Positions 46,286 through 56,690 are shown, counted from the first letter of the stretch. The stretch is DNA of 64,000 nucleotides from Amycolatopsis rubida (GCF_900115345.1 NZ_FOWC01000004.1:536106-600105); one strand, 5' to 3'. Made by a program: numbers and translations. The notes: generated by a model from the sequence alone, not told the origin.

Positions 46286-47577
46286 AACGCCTCGATCTCC
46301 TTGGCCAGCAGGGTTTCCGGTCGTTCGATCAGCACGTGCGCGCCGTCGCGCACCACTTCCCGCCCGGCCACCACTACGGTACGGACGTCCGCGGCCGCGG
46401 CGGCGAACAGCACGCCGGACGGTTCGATCCCGGCCGTGCGCACCGTGTCCGTCGCGACCGCGACCAGGTCCGCCCCGGCACCCGCCGCCAGGGTGCCGGT
46501 CTCCGGCCAGCCCGCGGAGAGGTGCTCGGTCCCAGCGGCGAGCAGTTCCTCAGCGGTGAACCGGCCGCGTTCCTCGCTGGCGAGCCGATCGTCCAGCTCC
46601 AGCGCCCGGGTCTCCTCGAACGCGTCGACCACCGCGTTGCTGTCGCTCCCGATGCCGAGCCGCGCGCCCGCGTCAAGCAGGCTCCGGGCCGGGCCGATGC
46701 CGTCGCCGAGGTCCCGTTCGGTGGTCGGGCAGAAACACGCGCCGCTCCGGGAATCACCCAGCCACTTGATGTCCTGCTCGGTCAAGTGGGTCGCGTGCAC
46801 CGCGGTGAGCCGCTCGCCGAGCACGCCGTAATCCCAGAGCAGCCCGGTCGGCGTCCAGCGGTACGCGGCCTCGCACTGCTCGTTCTCCGCGCGCTGCTCG
46901 GACAGGTGGATATGCAGTGGCCGGTCCTTCGGCACCGCGTTGTCCACCTTCGGCAGTTCGTACTCCGGCACCGCGCGCACCGAGTGGATCGCCCCGCCAA
47001 CGCGGAACAGGTCGTCTTCCTTCAGCAGCGCAACGCGTTCCGCCCAGTTTTCGGCGGAACCGTCCGAAAACCGCTGCTGCACCTCGTCCGGCGGCACGCC
47101 GATGCCGCCCGCGAGGTAACAGGTGTCGAGCAGGGTCATCCGGATCCCGGCGTCCCGCGCGGCCTGCCGCAACGCGTCGCCCATCGCGTTCGGCGACGCG
47201 TACGGCTTGCCGCCCGGACCGTGGTGCAGGTAGTGGAACTCGGCGACGCTCGTGTACCCCGCCAGCACCATCTCCGCGTAGACGCCCCGGGCGAGCCGGT
47301 AGTACGAATCCGGATCGAGCCGGGCGGCGAGCGAGTACATCCGCTCCCGCCAGGTCCAGAACGTGCCCCGCTCGTGGTGCGTCCGGCCCCGCAGCGCGCG
47401 GTGGAACGCGTGCGAGTGCCCGTTGGCGAACCCGGGGAGCGTCAGTCCATTAAGGATAGTCCCGGTCTTCTCCGCACAAGCAGTCACCGACACTATCCGG
47501 CCGTCGGCGATTTCGATCCGGACCGCTTCCGCGATCCCGTCGGGCAGCCAGGCCCGTTCGCACCAGTAGGTGGTCAT
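46273..47577 (-). CDS. hutF: N-formimino-L-glutamate iminohydrolase (formimidoylglutamate deiminase)
   Basis: 434 residues, amidohydrolase superfamily. GFANGHSHAFHRALRGRTHH holds the N-terminal metal HxH; HLSEQRAENEQCEAAYRWTP, AVHATHLTEQDIKWL and CPTTERDLGDGIGPA are HutF hallmarks; SDSNAVVDAF carries the last metal Asp. It deiminates N-formimino-glutamate to N-formylglutamate plus ammonia, committing the cell to the five-step pathway. Overlaps the M20 gene upstream by 4 bases (ATGA) and hutI downstream by 13. Confidence 0.93.
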   Translation of the reverse strand: MTTYWCERAWLPDGIAEAVRIEIADGRIVSVTACAEKTGTILNGLTLPGFANGHSHAFHRALRGRTHHERGTFWTWRERMYSLAARLDPDSYYRLARGVYAEMVLAGYTSVAEFHYLHHGPGGKPYASPNAMGDALRQAARDAGIRMTLLDTCYLAGGIGVPPDEVQQRFSDGSAENWAERVALLKEDDLFRVGGAIHSVRAVPEYELPKVDNAVPKDRPLHIHLSEQRAENEQCEAAYRWTPTGLLWDYGVLGERLTAVHATHLTEQDIKWLGDSRSGACFCPTTERDLGDGIGPARSLLDAGARLGIGSDSNAVVDAFEETRALELDDRLASEERGRFTAEELLAAGTEHLSAGWPETGTLAAGAGADLVAVATDTVRTAGIEPSGVLFAAAAADVRTVVVAGREVVRDGAHVLIERPETLLAKEIEALWQF

Positions 47578-48766
47578 CTCGCGAGCCGCTCCAGCACCTC
47601 GGCCAGCGCCCGGGCACCGGCCTCGACGTCGTCCGCCTCAGCGAATTCCTCCGGCGCGTGGCTGATCCCGGTCGGATTGCGGACGTAGAGCATCCCGGAC
47701 GGCACGAATCCCGACAGGATCGCCGCGTCATGCCCGGCACCGGTGGGCAGCTCGGGCGGATTGCCCAGCCACTCCCCCAGCGACCGCCGCAGCGCCTCGT
47801 CGAACACCACGTCGTCGGAGTACGACTCGCGCGTGACCGCCAGCTCGCACCCTTCCGCCTCGGCAGCGGCCCGCGCCGCCTGAGTGATCTCCTCGACCAG
47901 CGCCGGCGTCGAGGTGCCCGGAACACGTGCGTCCAGCCACATGTCCACAGTGGACGCGATCACGTTCGTCCCGCCCGGTGTGGGCACCAGCCGTCCCACC
48001 GTCGCCCGCGCGTCCGGCATCTTCCGCGCCAGCCGCCGCACCGCGACCACCGTCTCGGCGGCGGGCAGCATCGGGTCGACCCGATCCGCGAGCAAGGTCG
48101 CACCCGCGTGGTTTCCCTGTCCGGCAAAGGAAAACCGCCACCGTCCGTGCGCGATCACCGTGTTGCCGACCGCCACCGGCGACCCGAGGTCGATCAGCCC
48201 CCTGCCCTGTTCGACGTGCAGTTCCAGGAACTGCCCGATCATCCCGAGCCGGTCCGGATCCGCGCCGACCCGGTCCACCTCCAGCCCGGACTTCGCCGCG
48301 GCCTCGGCGAACGTGACGCCGGACGGATCCCGCAGCGCCCGCGCCCGGTCCGCGTCGATCGTCCCGGTGAGCAGCCGCGAACCGAGACACGGCACGCCGA
48401 AGCGCCCGCCCTCCTCCTCGGCGAAGACCACCACCGCGAACGGTTTCGCCGGACGGAACCCTTTGACCTGCAACGCTTCCACCGCAGCCAGCGCACTCAC
48501 GACGCCGAGCGGACCGTCGAACGCGCCGCCGCCCGGCACCGAGTCCAGGTGGCTGCCAGTGACGACCGCGTCCGCGCCGGGAGCGCCCCACCACGCCCAC
48601 AAGTTGCCGTTGCGATCAGTCTCGACGTCGAGGCCCAGCCGCTGCGCCCGTTCGACGAACCACGTGCGCAGATCGTGTTCCGGCGAATCGAACGCGTGCC
48701 GCGAGTAGCCGCCGCGCCGGGCGTCGCGGCCGACGTCGGCGATCTCGCCGAGCAGCCCGGACGCGG

Positions 48767-48770
<4 letters not shown>
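47574..48770 (-). CDS. M20-family amidohydrolase (allantoate-amidohydrolase-like), probable N-formylglutamate hydrolase
   Basis: 398 residues from GTG 48770, overlapping the hutU stop (GTGA). M20 di-metal motifs: GSHLDSVPGGGAFDGPLGV (His, bridging Asp), FAEEEGGRFG (catalytic Glu), FLELHVEQGRGL (His), GAGHDAA (final His), all as in AllC/hydantoinase-type carbamoylases. A hut operon with HutF needs a fifth enzyme releasing formate from N-formylglutamate; no classical HutG is seen here, so this protein probably supplies the step. Reaction is inferred from position; sequence alone would be called allantoate amidohydrolase. Confidence 0.82.
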
Positions 48771-50428
<1,658 letters not shown>

Positions 50429-50430
50429 GC

Positions 50431-51957
50431 TCAGGCCTCCAGTTCGGCCGCGGCCAGGACAGCGCCCGACCGCACGAGTTCTTCGGCAGCCGCGATCTCC
50501 GGCGCCAGGTGACGGTCGGGGCCAGGACCCTCGACCTTGGTGCGCAGCAGGTCCCGGACGCGTCCGGTGACCGGCGAGGGCCGCAGCGGCGCGCGGAAAT
50601 CGAGCGCGCGGGCAGCGGTGAGCAGTTCGACGGCGAGCACGGTGGTCAGGCCCTCGACCGCCTTGCGCAGCTTGCGCGCGGCGGACCAGCCCATGGACAC
50701 GTGGTCCTCCTGCATCGCGCTGCTCGGGATCGAATCGACCGAGGCGGGCACCGCGAGCCGCTTCAGCTCGCTGACCACGGCGGCCTGCGTGTACTGCGCG
50801 ATCATGTGCCCGGAGTCGACGCCGGGATCGTGCGCGAGGAACGGCGGCAGGCCGTGCGAGCGCGCCTGGTCGAGCATCCGATCGGTGCGGCGTTCGGCGA
50901 TGCTCGCCACGTCCGCCACCGGCACCGCGAGGAAGTCGAGCACGTACGCGACCGGCGCGCCGTGGAAGTTGCCGTTCGACTCCACCCGGCCGTCGGCCAG
51001 CACCACCGGGTTGTCCACCGCGGACCAGAGTTCTCGCTCCGCGACCAGTTCCGCGTGCGTCAGCGTGTCCCGCGCGGCGCCGTGGACCTGCGGCGCGCAC
51101 CGCAGGGAGTACGCGTCCTGCACGCGGTTGCAGTCCGGACCGCGGTGGCTTTCCACGATCTTCGACCCCTGCAACGCCGCGAACATCCGCGCCGCGCTGG
51201 TCGCCTGTCCGGGATGCGGGCGCAGCGTCTGCAGATCGGCGGCGAACGCGCGGTCAGTGCCCAGCAGCGCCTCGACGCTCATCGCCGCGGTGAGGTCCGC
51301 GACGTCCAGCAGCCGGTGCAGGTCGGCGGCGGCGAGCAGCAGCATGCCGAGCATGCCGTCGGTGCCGTTGGTGAGCGCGAGGCCCTCCTTCTCGGCCAGC
51401 ACGAGCGGGGTGATCCCCGCCGCCCGCAAAGCGTCCGCGGCGGGCTTCCGCTCGCCCGCGTGGAACACCTCGCCCTCGCCCATCAACGCGAGCGCGACCG
51501 CGGCCAGCGGCGCGAGATCGCCGGAACAGCCGAGCGAGCCGTACTCGTGCACGACCGGCGTGATGTCCGCGTTGAGCAGGGCCGCAAGCGTTTGCGCCGT
51601 CTGCGGGCGGACGCCGGTGTAACCGCTGGCCAGCGTCCGCAGGCGCAGCAGCATCAAGGCGCGCACCACCTCCGGCTCCACCGCCGGTCCGGCGCCCGCG
51701 GCGTGCGAGCGGATCAGGCTGCGCTGCAGCTCGGTGCGGCTCCCGACCGGGATGTGGCGCGTGGCGAGCGCGCCGAACCCGGTCGAGACCCCATAGGTCG
51801 GCGACGTGGCGTCGGCGAGGTCTTCGATGTGCTGGCGGGTGGCGGCGAGGTTCTTCTCGACCGACTCGGCGAGCCCGACGTGCGCGTGCCCACGGACGAT
51901 GTCGACAACCTGCGCCGCGGTCATCGGCTTCGAGCTCAGGAGGACTGGTTCCGGCAT
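50431..51957 (-). CDS. hutH: Histidine ammonia-lyase
   Basis: 508 residues from ATG 51957. Prosthetic MIO group forms from residues 144-146 in EYGSLGCSGDLAPLAAVAL; here CSG in place of ASG, a variant seen in the family and still competent for cyclisation. YGVSTGFGALATRHIP carries the catalytic Tyr; DNPVVLADGRVESNGNFHGA and ESHRGPDCNRVQDAYSLRC are lyase signatures. It converts histidine to urocanate and ammonia. First gene of the five-gene hut operon, with a candidate operator at 52011-52028 upstream. The GGGAGG ribosome site is 12 bases from the ATG. Confidence 0.95.
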   Translation of the reverse strand: MPEPVLLSSKPMTAAQVVDIVRGHAHVGLAESVEKNLAATRQHIEDLADATSPTYGVSTGFGALATRHIPVGSRTELQRSLIRSHAAGAGPAVEPEVVRALMLLRLRTLASGYTGVRPQTAQTLAALLNADITPVVHEYGSLGCSGDLAPLAAVALALMGEGEVFHAGERKPAADALRAAGITPLVLAEKEGLALTNGTDGMLGMLLLAAADLHRLLDVADLTAAMSVEALLGTDRAFAADLQTLRPHPGQATSAARMFAALQGSKIVESHRGPDCNRVQDAYSLRCAPQVHGAARDTLTHAELVAERELWSAVDNPVVLADGRVESNGNFHGAPVAYVLDFLAVPVADVASIAERRTDRMLDQARSHGLPPFLAHDPGVDSGHMIAQYTQAAVVSELKRLAVPASVDSIPSSAMQEDHVSMGWSAARKLRKAVEGLTTVLAVELLTAARALDFRAPLRPSPVTGRVRDLLRTKVEGPGPDRHLAPEIAAAEELVRSGAVLAAAELEA

Positions 51958-52010
51958 GCCGCCATTGCACCTCCCGGCGGGCCGCGGCGACAGGGCGGAG
52001 TTCGCGGTAG

Positions 52011-52028
52011 TGTCTGGTATCCAAGACA
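52011..52028. promoter_or_regulatory. Imperfect palindrome between hutH and the IclR gene, candidate operator
   Basis: TGTCTGGTATCCAAGACA: 5-base perfect outer arms TGTCT/AGACA, with partial symmetry in the centre. It is 54 bases upstream of the hutH ATG and 110 bases from the IclR GTG, in the only regulatory gap of the hut locus, so it fits an IclR dimer controlling the operon. Confidence 0.5.
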
Positions 52029-52056
52029 ACACGTGGCGAGAGCCTCGACCACCGGC

Positions 52057-52106
52057 GCGAAGGGACCCCTCATACTCCGTTCGGGCAGCGCGAGGGGTCC
52101 CCTCGC
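52057..52106. repeat. Palindromic intergenic element upstream of the IclR gene
   Basis: Arms GCGAAGGGACCCCTC (52057-52071) and GAGGGGTCCCCTCGC (52092-52106), 14 of 15 complementary, separated by 20 bases. Similar in type to the palindromes after parC and hrpB but different in sequence. It would form a hairpin in the IclR leader transcript just before a GGAGGAGG stretch. Regulatory effect unknown. Confidence 0.65.
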
Positions 52107-52137
52107 GCCATTTCCGGAGGAGGCTGAAGAGTCACCC

Positions 52138-52923
52138 GTGAGCAGTTCCGACGTTCCCGCCCTGCGCAACGGCCTCTCCGTGCTGCGCCTGCTCGCCGGC
52201 CACGCGGGCCCGGTCTCGGCCGCGGCCATCGCCCGCGACCTGGAGCTGCCTCGGTCGACGACGTATCACCTGCTCAACGAGCTGACCGCGGCCGGTTTCG
52301 TCACCCATCTGCCCGCCGAACGCCGCTACGGCCTCGGCATCGCCGCCTTCGAGCTAGGTTCGGCCTACCTGCGCCATGACCCGCTGGAGCGGCTGGCCGG
52401 ACCGCTGCTGCGCAAACTGGTCGACCGCATCGGCCACACCGCGCATCTCGGCGTCCTGCACGGCAACGAATCGCTGTACCTGATCAAGGAACGCCCGGCC
52501 CGCCCGGAAACCCTGGTCACCGATGTCGGCGTGCGACTGCCCGCGCACCTGACCGCGTCCGGCCGCGCCATGCTGCAACACCTCCCAGCCGCACATGTCC
52601 GCGCCCTGTTCCCGGCCGCCGCGTCGTTCGTCCTGCGGACTCCGCGCGGACCCAATTCGCTGGCGGCGCTACGCCGCACCTTGGCGACTGAGCGCCGCCT
52701 CGGCTGGTCAGTGGAAGACGGTCACGTGACGGCGGGCTTCGCCTCGGTCGCCGCCCCCGTGTTCGACCACGGTTCCAGGCCGATGGCCGCGATCAGCGTG
52801 ACACTGCGCCACCTCTGCCCAGACGACGTTCCCTGCGAAGAAACCTTCCCCGACCTGGCCGAAGCCGTCGCCGCGACAGCCGCGACGCTCACCACGCACA
52901 TCGGCGGCACCCGCCCAGCGTGA
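52138..52923 (+). CDS. IclR-family transcriptional regulator, probable hut regulator
   Basis: 261 residues from GTG 52138. N-terminal winged HTH: RNGLSVLRLLAGHAGPVSAA, AIARDLELPRSTTYHLLNEL; C-terminal IclR effector domain with AHLGVLHGNESLYLIKERPA, PAHLTASGRAMLQHL and GFASVAAPVFDHGSRPMAAI. The order PAHLTASGRA is the IclR signature. Divergent from hutH, so most likely senses urocanate or a hut intermediate and regulates the operon. The GGAGGAGG stretch is 14 bases from the start, longer than usual. Confidence 0.88.
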   Translation: MSSSDVPALRNGLSVLRLLAGHAGPVSAAAIARDLELPRSTTYHLLNELTAAGFVTHLPAERRYGLGIAAFELGSAYLRHDPLERLAGPLLRKLVDRIGHTAHLGVLHGNESLYLIKERPARPETLVTDVGVRLPAHLTASGRAMLQHLPAAHVRALFPAAASFVLRTPRGPNSLAALRRTLATERRLGWSVEDGHVTAGFASVAAPVFDHGSRPMAAISVTLRHLCPDDVPCEETFPDLAEAVAATAATLTTHIGGTRPA

Positions 52924-53074
52924 CCCTCCGTCAATTCCCCCAGAAATAAAACGCGAACGAGCACACCTTAACCGAAATGCTCAACCGCGCAAACCGGCAC
53001 AACGGCGCTCCCGGGCCACCGCAGGACGTCCCCCACTTGTCGCAATATCCGCATTGACTGCCGCCAACGGCCGA

Positions 53075-53103
53075 TTGACAGTCGCTATCCGCTCAGGTAT
53101 AGC
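53075..53103 (+). promoter_or_regulatory. Strong sigma-70-type promoter upstream of the cyclodipeptide cluster
   Basis: TTGACA (53075-53080), a 17-base spacer, and TATAGC (53098-53103), a perfect -35 box and a near-consensus -10 box, unusual in this GC-rich genome. Transcription would start near 53110, leaving about 270 bases of leader before the ligase ATG. The preceding part of the 460-base gap (52924-53074) shows nothing recognisable. Confidence 0.7.
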
Positions 53104-53383
53104 TCTAATGGGGTTAAAGCGAAACTCAAAACATCAGGGGGCCTTGAGTGGATTCGCTTCAGTACGTTCCTGCTTGTTTGCTTACCGGCAACCGGTAGCT
53201 CGTCTTCACCGATCCGGGCATCGCGGGGGCGACGCTCGGATCAGCATTGCTCTGCCTTCCGAACATTCCCGCACAGCGATTCGCGTGCAATTCGACTCGC
53301 TGCGATCGCCCTTGCCCGCATTCGGGCGAGGGCGGCAACCGGCCTTGTGCTGTCGGACAGCACCGCATAGGAGCACTTCAGCC
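53104..53383 (+). other. Long untranslated leader of the cyclodipeptide cluster with three hairpins
   Basis: About 270 bases between promoter and ligase start. Hairpins: TACCGG-CAA-CCGGTA (53183-53197); a 12-base stem at 53307-53318/53323-53334 (CGCCCTTGCCCG, one G-U pair) with loop CATT; TGCTGTC-G-GACAGCA (53348-53362) just before AGGAG (53369-53373). The last would compete with or shape the ribosome site. No known riboswitch class is recognised and a short peptide frame open across the leader lacks a start signal. Attenuation or mRNA stability control is possible. Confidence 0.45.
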
Positions 53384-54991
53384 ATGAAACCGAACTGGGC
53401 CTTCAGCCTGGGCGAACTGTTCGATCACCGAAGCAGTTCCGGCAAGCCCATGACGTTCCACCTGTCCCGGCCGCTGGACATCGACCGGGAAGACCGCTCA
53501 AGCCTCGACCTTCCCGCACTGGCTGCGCTGGTCCGGGACTCCGCGGGAGTCCTGAGCAAAGCGGGCGTGAAACCCGGCGACCGGGTGGTCGTCTACAAAG
53601 CCAATCATTTCGACTGCATTCTGCTGGCCGCCGCGATCTCCCGGATCGGAGCGGTCGCCGTGATGCTGTCCGGTTTGCTGGGAAAACAAGCCGTACAAAG
53701 CCTGATCCGCCGGGTGGAACCGTCGGCGATCGTCACCGACGCCGAACGCATCGAACGCGCGGAAATCACGTCCGAGGATTTCCCCGACCTCGCCGGAAAG
53801 ATCTTCAGCGTCAACGGCGACTCGCCGCACGCGCAGACCTACGCGAACCTCGAAGCAGAACCGCACCCGCGCCCCGTCCTCCGCCGGGACGACGAACTCC
53901 TCATGCTCACCCACACCTCCGGCACCACCGGCATCCCCAAATTGATCATCTTCCCGCCGGCCACCATCCAAAAACAAATGGCCAGGCTGGAATGCCGCCA
54001 TTTCCCGCCCCTGACGTTCCGCCGCAACGACGTCGTGGCCATGTTCACGCCCTACGTGCACGCCCGGGCTTTCACCTGGATCTATTCGGTGCTGACCCTG
54101 TCCCCGGCCACCGTGCTGGCCATGGACGACAGCTCCCCGGACGTCGTCGACCGGGTTTTCCGCCAATACCGGCCGACTTTCATGGAAGCCCTGCCCATCG
54201 ACTACTCGGCCATGGCTCCGCTGATCCGCACCGGCGCGAACAACCCGTTCGCCCGCATCCGCCTGTTCGCCGGAAACTTCGACGCGATCCGCTGGCCGGT
54301 CATCCGCCGGTTCCTGAACGCGTCCCGGCACCCGTTCCCGCTCTGGCGCGACGGCTACGGCCAGTCGGAAACCGGCGGCATGGGCATGACCGTGCTCTCG
54401 CGCCGCTCCGCGAACCGCCCGCGCGACTACAAACCCGGCCCGCGCGTCGTAGGCCGCCCGATGCCCGGTTTCGTCACCCTCAAGATCGTCGATCCCGACA
54501 CTTTCGAGCCCGTCGGCCGCGGCCGCCCCGGCCTGGTTCTGGCCAAAACAAAGGCCCGCTGCGCCGGCTACTACGGCGAACCCGAACGCTGGAAGGAAAA
54601 GCTGGTGGGCGACTGGTGGAACACCGGCGACATCGGCATCCTCACCCCGACCGGAGCGCTGAAGATCGTCGACCGCGAGGTCAACTTCGGATCCGGCATC
54701 GGCTACCTGGAATTCGAAGACACCTTGGCAGACCGCCTGCCGGAAGGCGCCGACGTCGCCATCCTCCCGCGCGGCGACGACCTGCCGCTGCCCGTTGTCG
54801 CCACCCGGGACGGCCGCCTGGACGACACCGACTGGTCCCGGGCCCGCACCGGCCTCCCCGCCCTGGCCGAGCCGGTGGTCATCGCCGCGACGGACATGCC
54901 GCGGACCGCGACCGGCAAAATCGTCCGGGAAGAACTGCGCCGCACCCACCTGGACACCGTGGCCACTCCCGGCACCGGACGCTGGACATGA
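53384..54991 (+). CDS. ANL-superfamily AMP-forming ligase (acyl-CoA synthetase-like) of a cyclodipeptide cluster
   Basis: 535 residues, no carrier or condensation domain. Adenylation motifs: THTSGTTGIPK (178-186), GYGQSETGG (324-332), WWNTGDIG with TGD at 414-416, and PRTATGKIVREEL with catalytic Lys512. The hinge region is unusual: DREVNFGSGIGYLEFE in place of GRxKDxIxxxG. Overall form recalls fatty-acyl-CoA ligases/OleC-like enzymes rather than NRPS A domains. It activates a carboxylic acid with ATP; the acceptor (CoA, an amine, or the cyclodipeptide) is unknown. AGGAG 10 bases upstream. Its stop overlaps the cyclodipeptide synthase ATG by 4 bases. Confidence 0.85.
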   Translation: MKPNWAFSLGELFDHRSSSGKPMTFHLSRPLDIDREDRSSLDLPALAALVRDSAGVLSKAGVKPGDRVVVYKANHFDCILLAAAISRIGAVAVMLSGLLGKQAVQSLIRRVEPSAIVTDAERIERAEITSEDFPDLAGKIFSVNGDSPHAQTYANLEAEPHPRPVLRRDDELLMLTHTSGTTGIPKLIIFPPATIQKQMARLECRHFPPLTFRRNDVVAMFTPYVHARAFTWIYSVLTLSPATVLAMDDSSPDVVDRVFRQYRPTFMEALPIDYSAMAPLIRTGANNPFARIRLFAGNFDAIRWPVIRRFLNASRHPFPLWRDGYGQSETGGMGMTVLSRRSANRPRDYKPGPRVVGRPMPGFVTLKIVDPDTFEPVGRGRPGLVLAKTKARCAGYYGEPERWKEKLVGDWWNTGDIGILTPTGALKIVDREVNFGSGIGYLEFEDTLADRLPEGADVAILPRGDDLPLPVVATRDGRLDDTDWSRARTGLPALAEPVVIAATDMPRTATGKIVREELRRTHLDTVATPGTGRWT

Positions 54992-55665
54992 TCAGCAACG
55001 GCTTCAGTGTGGAACCCTTGACCCCGTCCTGCCGCGAAGTCTGGGAATCCCGCCGCCACGCGGTTTTCGGCGTGAGCCCAGGCAACAGCTATTTCAACGT
55101 CGACCGTCTGCGCTCCACTTTGGACTGGCTGCATACGGAGTTCAAGCAAATCGACGTCATCATCCCCGACAGCGCGCTGAAACACACCTTCACCGCCCTA
55201 GGCTACGACCAGGCCAAGGCAGCGAAGAAGGCTCGGTCGGAAACCAACGTCCTGCGCAACCGAGTCCTCCGAGCCTGGACAGACCTAGGCGGCCCAAGAC
55301 CAACCGACGGCGTACACCGCATGTCCGAACTCTCGGCGAACCCCACCTATACCGAGGTTCTGGCACACTGCGCCCACCTGACCGCCATGGATCCCACCCT
55401 GGCTTCCGCCAGCACCGAAATGACCGTAGAGGTCCTAGCCGGCAAAGGCCTGACCGGCGATGCCACGCCGCCCCAAATCGCCGAAGCAAAGAACTATCTC
55501 ATCGCCGAACTTCCTTTCTTCGTATCATCCGGCAGAATCTTTGACGTAGACGCCTCCCTGAACTTCTATCACCAACCCCTTCCCTTGGCGAAGGTGATCT
55601 TCTCGGACTCCGCAGCCCTGAAACCAGACCCCGGCCAGGGCTACGCCACAATCCGCCCCGCCTGA
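54988..55665 (+). CDS. tRNA-dependent cyclodipeptide synthase, AlbC-like
   Basis: 225 residues, typical of the family (about 220-250). Rossmann-like fold related to class Ic aminoacyl-tRNA synthetases. FGVSPGNSYFNVDRL gives nucleophile Ser30 and Asn33; KNYLIAELPFF gives Tyr170 and Glu174; NFYHQPLPLAKV gives Tyr194-His195. These align, with a constant offset of 7-8, to AlbC Ser37, Asn40, Tyr178, Glu182 and Tyr202, so the enzyme belongs to the Asn40-containing (NYQ) group, not XYP. A basic helix (ARSETNVLRNRVLRAW) would bind tRNA. It uses two aminoacyl-tRNAs to make a 2,5-diketopiperazine; which amino acids cannot be predicted here. Uses several CTA codons, rare in neighbours. Confidence 0.93.
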   Translation: MISNGFSVEPLTPSCREVWESRRHAVFGVSPGNSYFNVDRLRSTLDWLHTEFKQIDVIIPDSALKHTFTALGYDQAKAAKKARSETNVLRNRVLRAWTDLGGPRPTDGVHRMSELSANPTYTEVLAHCAHLTAMDPTLASASTEMTVEVLAGKGLTGDATPPQIAEAKNYLIAELPFFVSSGRIFDVDASLNFYHQPLPLAKVIFSDSAALKPDPGQGYATIRPA

Positions 55666-55679
55666 AACCGGAGAGTCTT

Positions 55680-56420
55680 ATGACGAAATCCGCCGACCAG
55701 TACGACCAGGTAGCCGCCGCCTTCGCCGACGTAGAAGCGATAATCAGCTTCGTCCGGGAAAACCTGGAATGGCCCTCGTTCAAGAATTTGCTAGGCGACC
55801 TGCGCGGCCTGCGAGTACTGGACGTCGGCTGCGGCGAAGGCAGCTTCACCCGCCGCATCAAGCAATTGGGCGCCGCGCGGGTAGTAGGCACTGACCTCTC
55901 ACCCGGCATGATCGCCCTGGCCCAGCAGGCGGAAGCGCGAAACCCGCAAGGCATCGCCTACGAAGTCCAAGACCTGGCGGCAATGCCGCCCCAAGGCGAG
56001 TTCGACGTAGTGACGGCTATCCATGTCCTGCACTACGCGGACACCCGGGAAACCCTGCAAACCATGGCAAACACCATGCACGCCAACCTGAAACCGGGCG
56101 GCAAGCTGGCAATCCTGAGCGCAAACGCCAACTCCGGCGAAGAATCCGAGACCGCGGCGGGCTTCCGCACCTACCGCCCAGCGAACCCGAAGGAAGGCGA
56201 CAAGTTCAAGGTGGCTGTCCTGACCACGCCGCCTACGGAGATCGAAGTACATCACTGGCCTACTGAGACGATCATTGACGTCCTGCAGACCGCAGGCTTC
56301 ACGAACGTCTCTTGGGACCTGGTAAAGCCCTCGACGGCTGTCGCCCCAGCCGACCAGGACCGAGCTGCGCGCTGCGCAAAAAACCCGACAAGTTTGACGC
56401 TTGCCGCGATAAAGCAGTAG
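55680..56420 (+). CDS. SAM-dependent methyltransferase of the cyclodipeptide cluster
   Basis: 246 residues. SAM motif LRVLDVGCGEGSFTRRIKQL (about 45-60), VVGTDLSPGMIALAQQAEAR, and ANLKPGGKLAILSAN identify a class I methyltransferase (UbiE/Methyltransf_11/25 type). GGAGAG precedes ATG 55680, 14 bases after the synthase stop. Methylation of a diketopiperazine nitrogen or a hydroxyl added by another enzyme is likely, since cyclodipeptide clusters often contain N- or O-methyltransferases. The region 56421-56520 downstream holds a weak GC hairpin (AGCCGGC...GCCGGCT) that may end the operon. Confidence 0.85.
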   Translation: MTKSADQYDQVAAAFADVEAIISFVRENLEWPSFKNLLGDLRGLRVLDVGCGEGSFTRRIKQLGAARVVGTDLSPGMIALAQQAEARNPQGIAYEVQDLAAMPPQGEFDVVTAIHVLHYADTRETLQTMANTMHANLKPGGKLAILSANANSGEESETAAGFRTYRPANPKEGDKFKVAVLTTPPTEIEVHHWPTETIIDVLQTAGFTNVSWDLVKPSTAVAPADQDRAARCAKNPTSLTLAAIKQ

Positions 56421-56566
56421 CAGCTACCTGCCCCAAACGCAGCCGGCTCGCGCATCCAGCGTGGGCCGGCTACGCGTGCCTACCCAATCCCGCTCCTGCT
56501 TGAGCGGCTCGCTTACAAGCCGATTAGCGCTTTATTAGGACATACGGTGACCGAGTCGCTACCATT

Positions 56567-56591
56567 AGTCGGTGTTGGTGAGCTACCGACT
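56567..56591. promoter_or_regulatory. Inverted repeat upstream of the WXG-like operon
   Basis: AGTCGGT (56567-56573) and ACCGACT (56585-56591), perfect 7-base arms with an 11-base spacer, 25 bases before the small reading frame at 56617. The surrounding stretch (56515-56570) is AT-richer than its neighbours, as expected for a promoter, but no clear -35/-10 pair can be defined. Either an operator or a weak hairpin. Confidence 0.4.
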
Positions 56592-56616
56592 GAGTCCGCG
56601 CGCGGGGAGGACGCAC

Positions 56617-56682
56617 ATGGCTGAGCAGGCAGGACCACCAATCGACACCGGTTTCCGCCGAGGCGAGCGCCGACGTCGATAG
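56617..56682 (+). CDS. Possible 21-residue leader or remnant peptide
   Basis: A short open frame MAEQAGPPIDTGFRRGERRR (plus one more Arg) preceded by an excellent ribosome site GGGGAGG (56604-56610) with 6-base spacing, and ending 8 bases before the next GTG. The strong initiation region suggests translation, perhaps a coupling leader or the start of a truncated gene. No homologue is recognised. Confidence 0.35.
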   Translation: MAEQAGPPIDTGFRRGERRRR

Positions 56683-56690
56683 GGGGAAAC

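Noticed and set aside
53054..53383. N-terminal extension of the ligase from an upstream in-frame start
   Set aside because: It would begin inside the promoter region at 53075-53103, has no homology, and the ATG at 53384 has its own ribosome site.
53384..54991. Stand-alone NRPS adenylation domain
   Set aside because: Core motifs are those of acyl-CoA-ligase-type ANL enzymes, and no carrier-protein or condensation domain is encoded nearby, though an NRPS-like substrate cannot be fully excluded.
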